Part shown: piece after piece, positions 24,236 to 33,710 of the stretch
How the letters are laid out: every line of letters starts with the position of its first letter
Position numbering within the stretch: the first letter of the stretch is position 1
Source of the DNA: Pseudanabaena mucicola str. Chao 1806
GTDB lineage: Bacteria > Cyanobacteriota > Cyanobacteriia > Pseudanabaenales > Pseudanabaenaceae
DNA: 64,000 bases
Direction of reading: 5' to 3'
Assembly: GCF_030323025.1 (NCBI RefSeq)
Contig: NZ_CP097329.1
Location: forward strand, 3,830,001-3,894,000
Position numbers and translations under genes: made by a program
Notes under the pieces: model-generated
The model's input: only the letters and a program-made list of their open reading frames with translations
What the model was told of the DNA's origin: nothing
Database searches by the model: none

Positions 24236-25744
24236 GTGAGATCCTACCCACCTATGAGATTTGAAGCGATTGCTGATTCTGGATTGGACTTAAAATCTGA
24301 TTGGAAATTTGATTTAAAAACTGCCCTATCTCATATTGATTTACCCCAAGCTGAATGGATAGGCTTACGAGAAGTTAGAGAAATTAATACAACTCGTTAC
24401 GTGCGCGATCGCCTTCCTCAGTCCAATAGTCGCAGTTTATCGCATGGGGTAATGATCGAAGTATTAGTCGATGGTCAGTTTGGCTATGCCAGTACCAATC
24501 ATCTCGATCTAGCCAATATGCAAATCACAGCTCAAAGAGCTTATCAACAAGCAAAAACTGCAGCAAAGTGGGCAGTACATCGCTTTAGTATCAACCAAAG
24601 ACCCAAGTCAGTGGGACAATATTTCTCGCCATTTCTTAAGCCAGCCGATGCGATCGCCCCTAAAGAACTCAATGAATTACTAATTGAGATCTGCGACACC
24701 CTAAAGGTTTCCGATAAAATTGTCAAAACCAGTGCCTATGCTGTAATTACAGAAATAGAGACTCAATTTATTAGTAGTAACGGTTCAGATATTTATCAAA
24801 AATTTTTAGTTGTTGCCACCGACTATGCTGCAACTGCCCAAAATGGGGCAGTCATTCAGCGCCGTGGTGATAATGGTCAACTCGCCCGATGCAATCAAAT
24901 CGGGATGGAAGTTTTTGATCATGATGCACTCTTACAAAGAGCTAAAGTAATTGGGGAGCAATCTGTGGAATTACTAGCTGCTACCGAATGCCCGATAGAA
25001 ACTACTTCCCTAGTACTTGCGCCCGATCAGATGTTATTGCAAATCCATGAAAGCATCGGACACCCACTCGAAATCGATCGCATTCTTGGTGATGAACGTA
25101 ACTATGCAGGTGGCAGCTTTGTCAAACTGGAAGACTTTGGCAAAATGCAGTTTGGCTCTTCATTAATGAATGTTACCTTTGACCCCACGACTTCAGGAGA
25201 ATTTGCCAGCTATGCCTTTGATGATGTTGGTATTACTGCCACTAAGGAATATTTAATCAAAGAGGGAAAACTATTGCGAGGTTTAGGTAGTTCTGAAAGT
25301 CAAGTGCGATCAGGACTGCAAGGTGTAGCAAATGCTAGGGCTACTTCATGGAATCGTCCTGCGATTGATCGCATGGCAAACATCAATCTCGAAGCAGGTG
25401 ATCATTCCTTTGCATCAATCATTGCTGATATTGAATATGGCGTATATATGGAGTCCAACCGCTCATGGTCAATCGATGACTATCGCAACAAATTCCAGTT
25501 TGGCTGTGAATATGCCAAACTCATCGAAAATGGCAAATTAACCAAAACTCTCCGAAATCCTAACTATCGTGGCATTACTAATCAATTTTGGCGCAGTCTT
25601 GCTAAAGTCGGCGATCATTCTACTGTAGAAGCCTATGGTTCCCCATTTTGTGGTAAGGGGGAGCCTAATCAAGTAATTCGTGTTGGACATGCTTCCCCTG
25701 TTTGTTTATTTGAAAACATAGAAGTTTTCGGTGGCGCTAGTTAA
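24236..25744 (+). CDS. tldD: TldD/PmbA-family metalloprotease (TldD type)
   Basis: Protein of about 500 residues. The TldD-specific zinc motif HESIGH (HExxxH, near 279-284) lies in LLQIHESIGHPLEIDR, which marks the catalytic TldD subunit rather than TldE/PmbA. Family landmarks are LSHGVMIEVLVDGQFGYAST, YAGGSFV, TFDPTTSGEFASYAFDDVG, RSGLQGVANARATS and GVYMESNRSWSIDDYRNKFQFGCEYA. TldD works with TldE to trim unfolded peptides in modified-peptide maturation. The start is GTG 24236 or ATG 24254. A strong terminator follows. Confidence 0.92.
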   Translation: MRSYPPMRFEAIADSGLDLKSDWKFDLKTALSHIDLPQAEWIGLREVREINTTRYVRDRLPQSNSRSLSHGVMIEVLVDGQFGYASTNHLDLANMQITAQRAYQQAKTAAKWAVHRFSINQRPKSVGQYFSPFLKPADAIAPKELNELLIEICDTLKVSDKIVKTSAYAVITEIETQFISSNGSDIYQKFLVVATDYAATAQNGAVIQRRGDNGQLARCNQIGMEVFDHDALLQRAKVIGEQSVELLAATECPIETTSLVLAPDQMLLQIHESIGHPLEIDRILGDERNYAGGSFVKLEDFGKMQFGSSLMNVTFDPTTSGEFASYAFDDVGITATKEYLIKEGKLLRGLGSSESQVRSGLQGVANARATSWNRPAIDRMANINLEAGDHSFASIIADIEYGVYMESNRSWSIDDYRNKFQFGCEYAKLIENGKLTKTLRNPNYRGITNQFWRSLAKVGDHSTVEAYGSPFCGKGEPNQVIRVGHASPVCLFENIEVFGGAS

Positions 25745-25762
25745 GCTCTCATTGGGTCAAAT

Positions 25763-25789
25763 AAAAAAGGGCGCTTAGCGCCCTTTTTT
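25763..25789. terminator. Bidirectional terminator between tldD and a small gene
   Basis: AAAAAAGGGCGCT, one-base loop, AGCGCCCTTTTTT. A and T runs on both sides serve both the plus-strand tldD and the convergent small gene ending at 25790. Confidence 0.9.
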
Positions 25790-25945
25790 TTAATTTAAGC
25801 CTAGTTGTCTCATTTCTTGCTCAAGAATGTTTAACAAATTAGTATCGTTATTAGAGCGAGCGACTTCCATGCGGCGCTTAATCGAAGCTGATAAATTTGC
25901 TTTGTGATTAGCGGCAGCTTCTGCCTTTCTTTGGCTGGTATTCAT
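25790..25945 (-). CDS. 51-residue helical protein conserved in character among cyanobacteria
   Basis: Minus-strand frame from ATG 25945: MNTSQRKAEAAANHKANLSA, then SIKRRMEVARSNNDTNLLNI and LEQEMRQLGLN. It is highly charged and helical with no membrane segment or cysteines. I recall similar short hypothetical proteins in cyanobacteria (QRKAEAAANHKANL opening), but no function is known to me. The stop sits directly on the terminator shared with tldD, which supports a real gene. Confidence 0.7.
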   Translation of the reverse strand: MNTSQRKAEAAANHKANLSASIKRRMEVARSNNDTNLLNILEQEMRQLGLN

Positions 25946-26070
25946 GGTATGACTATCCTATGAATTTTGCATATTGTTTGAATGTATGATTAACATAACA
26001 TATACATATATATATAGTAGCGTATGTTACTAAAAGTTTATTAAATAAATGTAAAGAAAAAAGACATATT

Positions 26071-26223
26071 CAATGTTATGTAAGTTCGAGTTAAGTTTGC
26101 AAATTTAGTTATCTAGAAATCAAAAGCATTGCTTAGCAATGCTTTTGATTTCTAGCTTTGAGAGATATCTTGCTACGCAGGATATCTCTCAAAGCCAGTT
26201 ATAAATTATCCCAAAATGACATT
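26071..26223. repeat. Degenerate family C repeat (two hairpins)
   Basis: Outer sequences GTTATGTAAGTTCGAGTTAAG and AATTATCCCAAAATGACATT are worn versions of the family C ends. Inside are hairpin CTAGAAATCAAAAGCATTGC...CTAG (about 26112-26154) and hairpin GCTTTGAGAGATATC...GATATCTCTCAAAGC (26155-26197), the same two-hairpin build as the better copies. Confidence 0.65.
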
Positions 26224-26243
26224 AAATAAGCAGTCCCTAGTAG

Positions 26244-26298
26244 AATAAGAAACCGATTTTTTGTGGCATGGAATTGTCATAAAAAATCGGTTTCTTAT
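26244..26298. repeat. Hairpin with 18-bp stem
   Basis: AATAAGAAACCGATTTTT and its exact complement flank a 19-base loop. No gene lies nearby on this side; it is one of several palindromes that fill the 495-bp gap downstream of the GH57 gene. Confidence 0.65.
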
Positions 26299-26325
26299 TA
26301 CAGTGCTTTGCGCTTACTTAAAACC

Positions 26326-26374
26326 CAGAAATATTTTTGAAAGCGGCGCAAAGCGCCGCTTTCAAAAATATTTC
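26326..26374. repeat. Hairpin with 23-bp stem (GCGGCGC AAA GCGCCGC core)
   Basis: AGAAATATTTTTGAAAGCGG plus CGC pairs perfectly with 26352-26374. A weaker relative, also starting AGAAATATTT, lies at 53458-53506, so this is a dispersed palindrome. Confidence 0.7.
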
Positions 26375-26439
26375 TGTACTACTCAAAGCCTCAATAGGCT
26401 GTATACACTGACATTGCGCTGCCTTACTTATAAAGAAAA

Positions 26440-28038
26440 TTAAGCTGCTGTAAGAGGGCGATAGGTTCTGTAATTGATGTCAGGGAAGATATTGTCCATA
26501 TATTCCACTTTTTCGAGCCAGCCTGCATCAATCTTACCTGCTTCAATATCTTCAAATAGTTTTTCCAAACGCATTAGGTGCGATCGCGTTCTTCTAATAG
26601 CATAGGGAACCATCGTGCCAGTTCGCATAATGAAAGCCCAATCTGAGGATTGTGCCAAAAGTAACTCTCTGGCGGCTTGATTGAGTGCGCGCCACTCTAA
26701 CTCATCCGCTGGTTCACGATAGGAGAGATGAATCATCCGCTCAGCCCCTTTATGTAAATGCTGATATACCCAAGCATTGGTCTCATTAAGCCAATATTCA
26801 TGGAAACCTTTATAGCCCCAACTAGATTGAGCAGGACGTGAAACCTGTTGAGTCGGATTGCTACGGAGATAATCAGCAAGATGGGTCATCTCATAGGTAG
26901 TTTGATCGTAATGGGACTTACGAATCAAGAAATCAATAAACCAGGGACCTTCGTACCACCAGTGACCGAACAACTCTGCATCATAGGGGGAAACCACAAG
27001 TGGGGGGCGACCCATCATATTATTTAAGTAGCTAACTTGGCTTTGACGATTCTGCATAAAGTTGGCTGCATGTTCGGCTGCTTTTTCCTTTGCCCAATAA
27101 GGATCGTAAAGTTGCTTCGCATCTAAACCAAAGTCACGTCCCGTAATACGGTGGTACTTAATTCCCGTATTTTTACGTTGACCATTAGGCATGATAAACG
27201 GCTTAATATACTCATAATCAGCTTCCCAGCCCAAATCTTTATAAAATTCTCGATAAACAGGATCGCCAGGATAGCCCACTTTCGACGACCACACTTGCTG
27301 TGATGATTCATGGTCACGCGCAAAAGCAGCTACGCCTGTTTCTGTAAACACAGGGGCATAGGTTCCAAATCTGGGACGGGGCTGACCGTACAAAATACCA
27401 TGTCCATCCGTGAGGAAATAGCGCAAGCCTACGTCAGCAAGCATTCGCTCTAAACCATTATAGTAGGCGCATTCTGGCAACCAAATTCCATTAGGAGCGC
27501 GTCCAAATTCATTTTTATAATGCTCAACCGCAACCTCTAGCTGCGCCCAGACTGCCTCTGGATACATTTTCATTAGTGGCAGGTAGCCATGAGTTGCGCC
27601 ACAGGTGATAATTTCCAAGTTGTTGGTATCTTGAAATTGTTTGAAGGCAGTTACAAGATCGCCGCCATATTTTTCCCAAATTTCGCGAGTTTCAGCAAAT
27701 TCTTTGACATAGTACTCAGCAAGATACTTAACATGACCGTTATGTTCATTGTGGATGACCTCTCGTTCAACTAGTTGTTGCAGGAGCGCAAGGTGCTTAT
27801 CATAACGTTCTTGGAGAAGTGGATCGCGCAACATGGACACCAATGGTGGTGTCATACTCATGGTCATTTTGAAATTAATGCCATCTCGTCTGAGTCCCTC
27901 ATAAACCTTAATTAGAGGAATATAAGTCTCAGTGATTGCTTCATACAGCCATTCTTCTTCAAGTACATAGTCACTTTCAGGGTGACGGACGTAAGGCAGA
28001 TGAGCGTGTAAGACCAGCGCGAGATATCCAATGCTCAT
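26440..28038 (-). CDS. GH57 1,4-alpha-glucan branching enzyme-like protein
   Basis: Protein of 532 residues with the full GH57 plan. It opens with GYLALVLHAHLPYVRHPE (His-rich region 1). GATHGYLPLM is near 147, GIWLPECAY holds the expected nucleophile Glu near 190, and SPYDAELFGHWWYEGPWF holds the acid/base Asp near 357. A DUF1957-type helical C-terminal domain (QSSWGYKGFHEYWLN onward) follows. In cyanobacteria this family is annotated as glycogen branching enzyme; some members act mainly as hydrolases. It has no signal peptide. Confidence 0.9.
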   Translation of the reverse strand: MSIGYLALVLHAHLPYVRHPESDYVLEEEWLYEAITETYIPLIKVYEGLRRDGINFKMTMSMTPPLVSMLRDPLLQERYDKHLALLQQLVEREVIHNEHNGHVKYLAEYYVKEFAETREIWEKYGGDLVTAFKQFQDTNNLEIITCGATHGYLPLMKMYPEAVWAQLEVAVEHYKNEFGRAPNGIWLPECAYYNGLERMLADVGLRYFLTDGHGILYGQPRPRFGTYAPVFTETGVAAFARDHESSQQVWSSKVGYPGDPVYREFYKDLGWEADYEYIKPFIMPNGQRKNTGIKYHRITGRDFGLDAKQLYDPYWAKEKAAEHAANFMQNRQSQVSYLNNMMGRPPLVVSPYDAELFGHWWYEGPWFIDFLIRKSHYDQTTYEMTHLADYLRSNPTQQVSRPAQSSWGYKGFHEYWLNETNAWVYQHLHKGAERMIHLSYREPADELEWRALNQAARELLLAQSSDWAFIMRTGTMVPYAIRRTRSHLMRLEKLFEDIEAGKIDAGWLEKVEYMDNIFPDINYRTYRPLTAA

Positions 28039-28937
28039 AGATCTTCTTTTCCTAAAAAGTCCTTAATTTAGCCAATGATGCTTGAATTTAATGATTTACG
28101 CCTCATAGTGCCACACATCACACTTTTATATTTTGTGAATGCAATGAGTAAAAGTATTGTCCCATAAGGCATAGAGCTACTTATTGCACTTTAGTTAAGC
28201 TGAATGCGGCAAACTTAATCAGTATCGATTCATTTCTTAATGCATTTTTAAAGTAATTTTAAGCTATTGCTGTACTTAGTACGATTATGTATCGTTATTT
28301 ACTAGAAAACTAATGCGGTCTTAGAATTGTCATCATTGGCTTCTGGCAATTAGGATCTTGAAAGATCAATATCGAGGTATTGCGTAAATTTTTTTATGTA
28401 AATTGTTAAAAAAAGATTACATGAGAGTGTGATACGTATTTTTATAAAAAACAGAGCAAATCGATGTAAGAAAGAGCAATTAATAGATCGCCCCTATAAA
28501 AAACGGTAATATATTTTCTTGCTACCTATAGAAATGAAAGATACCTTAAGATCGTAGATGAAGTAAAACTACCAGCTAGACTCAAAACCTTGATTATCTG
28601 AGTATTCAATTTTTGAGTAAAAACTATCTTTAGGGGGATATTAGTCTAACTCAGATTTTTATGGATTTTGCGAGATTATTTTACCGAATTGATTGTTGAC
28701 AAAACACGCAAAAAATGCATTAAAAATAGCAAATGCTTGGAATGCATAATCCAGTTTTTTTTGCTGTTCACTATGAACTTGTTTTAAAGAAAAAAGCAAG
28801 GTAACTTAGATTCTGTAATTGCTCCTTAATTGAATTTTTAGTGATTTATGTAATTTGCATAAATACACTTATATAGTTCGTCTTGTTCTCACACTTGATT
28901 TGTTTAGGAGCGAAGCTAGTTTAGAGGAGGCAGTTTT
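28039..28937. other. About 900-bp AT-rich gap with no gene seen
   Basis: No frame longer than a few dozen codons has coding character on either strand, and I see no tRNA, long palindrome or terminator. The gap separates two divergently transcribed genes, so it should hold promoters for both. The strong GAGGAGG at 28924-28930 sits 7 bp before the TTG start of the LysM/M23 gene. A long leader RNA or a small RNA is possible but I cannot identify one. Confidence 0.5.
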
Positions 28938-31490
28938 TTGAAAAAGATATCTTCCAAAGACGAGGAGCTAACAACCAATGTTTCCCTGACATTGGCTGAT
29001 AAGGTGTCCTCTTTGAAGGTACGTCGTTCGCTTGCAGCAATCGGTTTTGCTTTATCCGCAGGAACTGTGGGTGTATTGGTTAGTCAACAATCAGCGAATA
29101 ACAATCTCAAAGCTACACCCGTCACTACTTCGTCTCGTACTTTGGCGGACGTGATGGCACAAAATCAGGAGCGTAAATATGAAATGGCTCGCACAGCGAT
29201 CGCTTCTGGTATATGGGATAATACGCAAGGTGTAACTGTTCATGAAGTCCGTGAAGATGAGACTTTATGGAAACTAACTCAGATTTACCAAGTTGACGCG
29301 GCAGCGATCGCGGCTTCAAATGGGATTAGTGCGAACACTGAGTTACAACCTAGAATGAAGTTAATGATTCCGCCTGTGAATGGGTTAGTTCACAAGGTCA
29401 AGCCAGGAGATACTCTAGAAGCAATATCTAGTTACTATAATGTACCTAAAAACGAAATTATCAAGTTTACATCGCTAAGTTCGGGAGACTTTTTAGCGAT
29501 TGACCAGCCTTTGGTAATCCCAGGCAATGTTGCAACCTTAATGCAGGTAAAAGAAGGTCATGTTAGAAGACAGTTACTTGCAGAGAAAGAGCGTTTGATG
29601 CAACGTTTGCAAGAGCTTGAGGGTAAAAAATCTACAGCTACTCTTGCAGTTGCCGATTCCAAGGATAATGTTGCTGATAGTGTCATATCTAAGCAGCCGA
29701 AATACATTGCTTACAAAGTTCAAAATGGCGACACTATTGAAACAATTGCTAGGCGATATGGTATTACTCAAAAGTCCATTATTGAGGCAAATAAGCTAGA
29801 AAATCCTCAATGGTTAGAGCTAAATCAAGAGTTAAAGCTACCTCAAAATCGCAATTTACCTGTAATTCAGACTGTTGCGGCGGCTAATAATGAGAAACCT
29901 TTTAAAGATGTACTATTGCCAGTAGGTGATTTATCGGCTAGTAATGCTACTGCTAATGTAAATTCTGCTGTTGCGCCAATAAAAGTTTCACAGATGCGTG
30001 TCACTGCGGGCACTCCAATGGTTCTGCCAAATAACACGGGCATCATCAAGTTAGCAGCAGCGAATCGAGTTTCCCCTTGGGATGGCTTAATGCAGCTTAC
30101 TGGTGCTGCGGCAAGTTTACCGAATGCGCCTGTGACAGAACAAACTCCTAACTTCCCATCCAAGTCTACATCGGTTCAGCCAAGCTTGCCTGTAGCAGCC
30201 GAGCCAGCTCTTAAGATTGCTGTTTCTCTATTCCCATTTGCTCCTGAGCAACTATTTGGAGAACTGGGTGGTAGTGCAAAGAAAAATTTGGCAACATCCA
30301 CAACAGCCCTCAATGTGCCAGCACGTTCTATCTCGGCTCCCTCCATTCCTGCTGGAATTGCAACTGAGCAGTTGAGTGCCAATCGCTCAGCACCACTTGA
30401 AGCTAATCCATCTCAGCCAGTAGCTGAGCCTAAAATTCAGTTTTCTGCAAAGATTGCCATAGCTTTAGCAATTCCCCAGATTCCTGCTTCTTTGGTGTCT
30501 GAGCAAAAAGTTAGTTTGGGGAATGCTCCAATTGAAGCCATTAGTCAACCTGCATCTGAGCCAACTGTCAAATCCGCGCCAGTTGCGCTAATGACAGCAC
30601 CAACTGTGCCTGCTAATCGAGCGATTGAGCAAAGTACTAACTCTATGTATCAACCCGCTGGGGTGGTTGCTCAACCTGCATCTGAGCCTAATTTGCAGAT
30701 TCCCGCTAAACTTGCAGCAAACTTAGCACCTAAAGTTCCTGTATCTTTGTCAGTGGAACAGGCAACTAGTAATGGTAAGCCTAGTCAAGTTTCTTTGTTG
30801 CCAGATTCTGAGTCAAGAATGACTTCCTTGGAAGTGAAGCGGTTAGAGACTGAGGTAGAAAAATTGAATGCTAAGGTGCGTGATGCTGAAATTAAAGAAG
30901 CAGCACGCAAAGCAGAAGAAGCCCGTCGTTTAGAATCCGTGAAGATTGCTGCTGCAAACTTAAATGCTTCACCTAATCCTGATCGCAATTTTGATGCGAG
31001 CCGTAGTGCGATTGCTAGCCCTAGTGATCGTTCAGGAGTTATCCCTGAACTGCCACAGTTGACTGCTAGGGCTTACCTGCCCGATGTCAATGATTATGGA
31101 TTATCAACTGGATTCATCTGGCCAGCAGACGGTATATTCACCTCTGGTTTTGGTTGGAGATGGGGGCGCATCCATGCAGGGATTGACATTGCTGCACCGA
31201 TTGGTACACCTATTTTGGCAGCAGCTTCTGGTGTTGTAGAATATGCCAATTGGAATGATGGGGGCTACGGCAACATGATTGATATTCGTCATGCTGATGG
31301 CACGATCACCAGATATGCTCACATGAATGATCTATATGTCAAGGAAGGGCAAACCGTTAGTCAAGGTCAAACCATTGGCTCAATGGGTAGCACTGGTTTT
31401 AGTACTGGTCCTCACCTTCACTTTGAGATCCGTCCTAATGGTGGTAGTGCGATCGATCCAATGACATTTCTGGCTAGTGCTAAACGCTAA
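28938..31490 (+). CDS. LysM and M23 peptidase-domain cell-wall hydrolase
   Basis: Protein of 850 residues. An N-terminal segment (SLAAIGFALSAGTVGVLVS, about 33-51) could anchor or export it. Three LysM modules follow at about 99-145 (REDETLWKLTQIYQV), 151-195 (KPGDTLEAISSYYNV) and 258-302 (QNGDTIETIARRYGI). Then come about 330 residues of low-complexity Ala/Pro/Ser/Gln sequence with recurring QPxxEP units, a short coiled coil, and an M23 domain at about 735-845 (GWRWGRIHAGIDIAAPIG, HLHFEIRPNGG) with its zinc His and Asp residues. Likely a peptidoglycan endopeptidase. The TTG start is fixed by the strong Shine-Dalgarno GAGGAGG at 28924. Confidence 0.9.
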   Translation: MKKISSKDEELTTNVSLTLADKVSSLKVRRSLAAIGFALSAGTVGVLVSQQSANNNLKATPVTTSSRTLADVMAQNQERKYEMARTAIASGIWDNTQGVTVHEVREDETLWKLTQIYQVDAAAIAASNGISANTELQPRMKLMIPPVNGLVHKVKPGDTLEAISSYYNVPKNEIIKFTSLSSGDFLAIDQPLVIPGNVATLMQVKEGHVRRQLLAEKERLMQRLQELEGKKSTATLAVADSKDNVADSVISKQPKYIAYKVQNGDTIETIARRYGITQKSIIEANKLENPQWLELNQELKLPQNRNLPVIQTVAAANNEKPFKDVLLPVGDLSASNATANVNSAVAPIKVSQMRVTAGTPMVLPNNTGIIKLAAANRVSPWDGLMQLTGAAASLPNAPVTEQTPNFPSKSTSVQPSLPVAAEPALKIAVSLFPFAPEQLFGELGGSAKKNLATSTTALNVPARSISAPSIPAGIATEQLSANRSAPLEANPSQPVAEPKIQFSAKIAIALAIPQIPASLVSEQKVSLGNAPIEAISQPASEPTVKSAPVALMTAPTVPANRAIEQSTNSMYQPAGVVAQPASEPNLQIPAKLAANLAPKVPVSLSVEQATSNGKPSQVSLLPDSESRMTSLEVKRLETEVEKLNAKVRDAEIKEAARKAEEARRLESVKIAAANLNASPNPDRNFDASRSAIASPSDRSGVIPELPQLTARAYLPDVNDYGLSTGFIWPADGIFTSGFGWRWGRIHAGIDIAAPIGTPILAAASGVVEYANWNDGGYGNMIDIRHADGTITRYAHMNDLYVKEGQTVSQGQTIGSMGSTGFSTGPHLHFEIRPNGGSAIDPMTFLASAKR

Positions 31491-31504
31491 AGAGTAGAAA
31501 AAAT

Positions 31505-31529
31505 ACAGGTAGTGCATCGCGCTACCTGT
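31505..31529 (+). terminator. Terminator of the LysM/M23 gene
   Basis: ACAGGTAG, 9-base loop, CTACCTGT followed by GTTTTTATTTTTT. Standard intrinsic terminator, 15 bp after the stop. Confidence 0.85.
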
Positions 31530-31618
31530 GTTTTTATTTTTTGGGCAAAGTATAGTGTGAATGTTTTCTGCTAAAGTGATGAGAGCAAAAATTCTTCTTA
31601 AATAAACGGAAAACGTTG

Positions 31619-32623
31619 ATGGCAACGGACTTAGAGAGCTTAAAATCTCAATTGCAATCTCTGGCAGAACTAGCGACAAAATCAGTTGGGGATGTGCAAA
31701 CTCCTGAAGAATTAGAACAGCTCAGGGTTGAGTACTTAGGTAAAAAAGGTACTCTTTCGCAAATTCTGGGTGCGATGGGTAAATTATCAGCCGAAGAGCG
31801 TCCTCAAGTGGGCGCGATCGCTAATCAGGTCAAGCAAATATTACAAAACCAACTCGAAGAACGCAAAATCTCAATTCAACAATTAGTAATTGCAAAGCGC
31901 CTCGAATCAGAAACCCTCGATGTGACTATGCCAGGGATCTTGCGCTCGTATCAAGGTAGAATGCACCCAATCCAAAGCACTATTGATCGGATGCTCGATA
32001 TTCTTGTGGGTTTAGGTTTTACCGTTGCACAAGGACCTGAAATTGAGACGGATTATTACAACTTTGAAGCTTTAAATACACCTGCTGATCATCCTGCCCG
32101 TGATATGGCAGATACACTTTACTTAAGTGATGGTAAATTGCTGCGATCGCAGACTTCCTCTGTCCAAATCCGTTATATGGAAGAAAACGAGCCACCTCTA
32201 AGAATTGCTTGTCCAGGGCGTGTATATCGTAAAGATGATATTGATGCGACCCATTCACCAATTTTTCATCAAATTGAGCTGTTAGCCGTCGAAGAAGGAT
32301 TAACTTTTGGAGATCTTAAGGGTACTGTCAAAACCTTTGTCGAAGAACTACTCGGTGAATGTCCTATTCGTTTTCGTCCTAGCTATTTCCCATTTACTGA
32401 ACCATCCGCAGAGGTAGATGTGATGTGGAATGGTCGATGGTTAGAACTTGGGGGATGCGGTATGGTCGATCCCAATGTATTTAAAGCTGTGGGCTATGAT
32501 CCTGAAGTAGTTACAGGTTTTGCTTGGGGCTTTGGTGTAGATCGCGTTGCTATGGTTTTGCATAAAATTGATGATATCCGTCGTCTATTTACCAGTGACT
32601 TGCGGTTTCTACGCCAATTTTAA
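31619..32623 (+). CDS. pheS: Phenylalanyl-tRNA synthetase alpha subunit
   Basis: Protein of 334 residues, normal for bacterial PheS. The N-terminal coiled-coil tRNA-binding arm (about 1-90) is followed by the class II core: [43 protein letters not shown], motif 2 at [20 protein letters not shown], and motif 3 at [13 protein letters not shown] near the end. It charges tRNA-Phe together with PheT, which is not adjacent. ATG 31619 is preferred over the TTG one codon earlier. Confidence 0.96.
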   Translation: MATDLESLKSQLQSLAELATKSVGDVQTPEELEQLRVEYLGKKGTLSQILGAMGKLSAEERPQVGAIANQVKQILQNQLEERKISIQQLVIAKRLESETLDVTMPGILRSYQGRMHPIQSTIDRMLDILVGLGFTVAQGPEIETDYYNFEALNTPADHPARDMADTLYLSDGKLLRSQTSSVQIRYMEENEPPLRIACPGRVYRKDDIDATHSPIFHQIELLAVEEGLTFGDLKGTVKTFVEELLGECPIRFRPSYFPFTEPSAEVDVMWNGRWLELGGCGMVDPNVFKAVGYDPEVVTGFAWGFGVDRVAMVLHKIDDIRRLFTSDLRFLRQF

Positions 32624-32625
32624 CT

Positions 32626-32773
32626 AGCGTGAGTTCGGGCTAAGCTGGCAAGATTTTAAACGCCCAAAAGTAAAAGCCTTGCTTAGCAAGGCTTTTACTT
32701 TTGGGCTTTGAGAGAGGGTTTGCGTAGCAAACCCTCTCTCAAAGCTTGTTTCAAATTATCCCGAACTTATGTT
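32626..32773. mobile_element. MITE-like element, family C
   Basis: Ends resemble AGCGTGAGTTCGGGCTAAG and the complement of AATTATCCCGAACTTATGTT. Between them are the two family C hairpins: CCCAAAAGTAAAAGCCTTGC...GGG and GCTTTGAGAGAGGGTTTGC...AAAGC. It starts 3 bp after the pheS stop, so it probably acts as the transcript end of pheS. About 148 bp, no coding capacity. Confidence 0.8.
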
Positions 32774-32833
32774 AATTAATTTTTTATCAATTTTTTCATC
32801 AATTATGAATATTTAAACTTAAATTTTAAACCT

Positions 32834-33676
32834 ATGGATGAACAGAGTAATACAGCCATGCAAGAGCTAGTGATTGAGGCTGGCAGAACTGAAAAGCAAT
32901 ATTGGAAAGATTTGTGGCGTTATCGCGAACTATTTTATTTTTTAGCTTGGCGCGATATTTTAGTGCGTTACAAACAAACAGCGATCGGTATTGCTTGGGC
33001 ATTATTGCGACCTTTTTTGACGATGGTTGTTTTTACAATTGTATTTGGACAACTGGCTAAATTGCCTTCTCAAGGAGTTCCCTATCCGATCCTTGTATTT
33101 GCAGGGATGCTACCTTGGCAATTTTTTGCAAATGCATTGAGTGAATGTAGTAATAGTTTAATAGGGAACGCGAATCTAATTTCTAAGGTATATTTCCCTC
33201 GTTTAATTGTGCCTACTAGTGCCGTAATTGTTAGCTTTGTTGATTTTTTGATTTCAGGAATGATTCTCTTAGGATTGATGGCATGGTACAACTTTGTACC
33301 TGATTGGAGAATTTTAACATTGCCAATTTTTGTTCTCCTTTCCTGTGCTGCATCGATGGGAGTGGGACTCTGGTTAGCTGCTTTAAATGTCCAATATCGA
33401 GATTTTCGGTTTGTAGTTCCTTTTATCATCCAATTTGGTCTCTACATTTCCCCTGTTGGTTTTAGTAGTAGCATTGTTCCTGAGCAATGGCGGCTGATCT
33501 ATTCCTTGAATCCGATGGTGGGCGTAATCGATGGTTTCCGTTGGGCAATTATAGGCGGACAATCAACTATTTATCTCCCTGGATTTTTGCTTTCATTGGC
33601 TTTAGTATTTCTATTACTTTGGAGTGGAATTTGGTACTTTCGGAAAATGGAAAAAACATTTGCTGATGTAATTTAA
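32834..33676 (+). CDS. ABC-2 type polysaccharide/polyol export permease (Wzm/TagG type)
   Basis: Protein of 280 residues with six membrane segments. The opening LWRYRELFYFLAWRDILVRYKQTAIGIAWALLRPFL and the middle VPYPILVFAGMLPWQFFANAL, SNLISKVYFPRLIVP and LGLYISPVGFSSS-like sequence are the classic TagG/Wzm/KpsM signature. These permeases export O-antigen, teichoic acid or capsule chains with a separate ATPase. No ATPase (Wzt) lies next to it; a terminator follows directly, so the partner must be elsewhere. Confidence 0.9.
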   Translation: MDEQSNTAMQELVIEAGRTEKQYWKDLWRYRELFYFLAWRDILVRYKQTAIGIAWALLRPFLTMVVFTIVFGQLAKLPSQGVPYPILVFAGMLPWQFFANALSECSNSLIGNANLISKVYFPRLIVPTSAVIVSFVDFLISGMILLGLMAWYNFVPDWRILTLPIFVLLSCAASMGVGLWLAALNVQYRDFRFVVPFIIQFGLYISPVGFSSSIVPEQWRLIYSLNPMVGVIDGFRWAIIGGQSTIYLPGFLLSLALVFLLLWSGIWYFRKMEKTFADVI

Positions 33677-33710
33677 CAAAAGAGACAAAGCTTTGCTTTG
33701 TCTCTTTTGT
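33676..33710. terminator. Bidirectional terminator
   Basis: ACAAAAGAGACAAAGC, loop TTT, GCTTTGTCTCTTTTGT: a perfect 16-bp stem placed between the permease stop (33676) and the convergent cobB stop (33710). Confidence 0.88.

Noticed and set aside
26261-26443. 60-residue frame between the small helical gene and the GH57 gene
   Set aside because: It reads straight through two perfect palindromes (26244-26298 and 26326-26374), so it has no independent coding character.
28860-28937. c-di-AMP (ydaO-type) riboswitch before the LysM/M23 gene
   Set aside because: The gene type made it worth checking, but I do not see the conserved ydaO core sequences. A covariance search could still find a divergent one.
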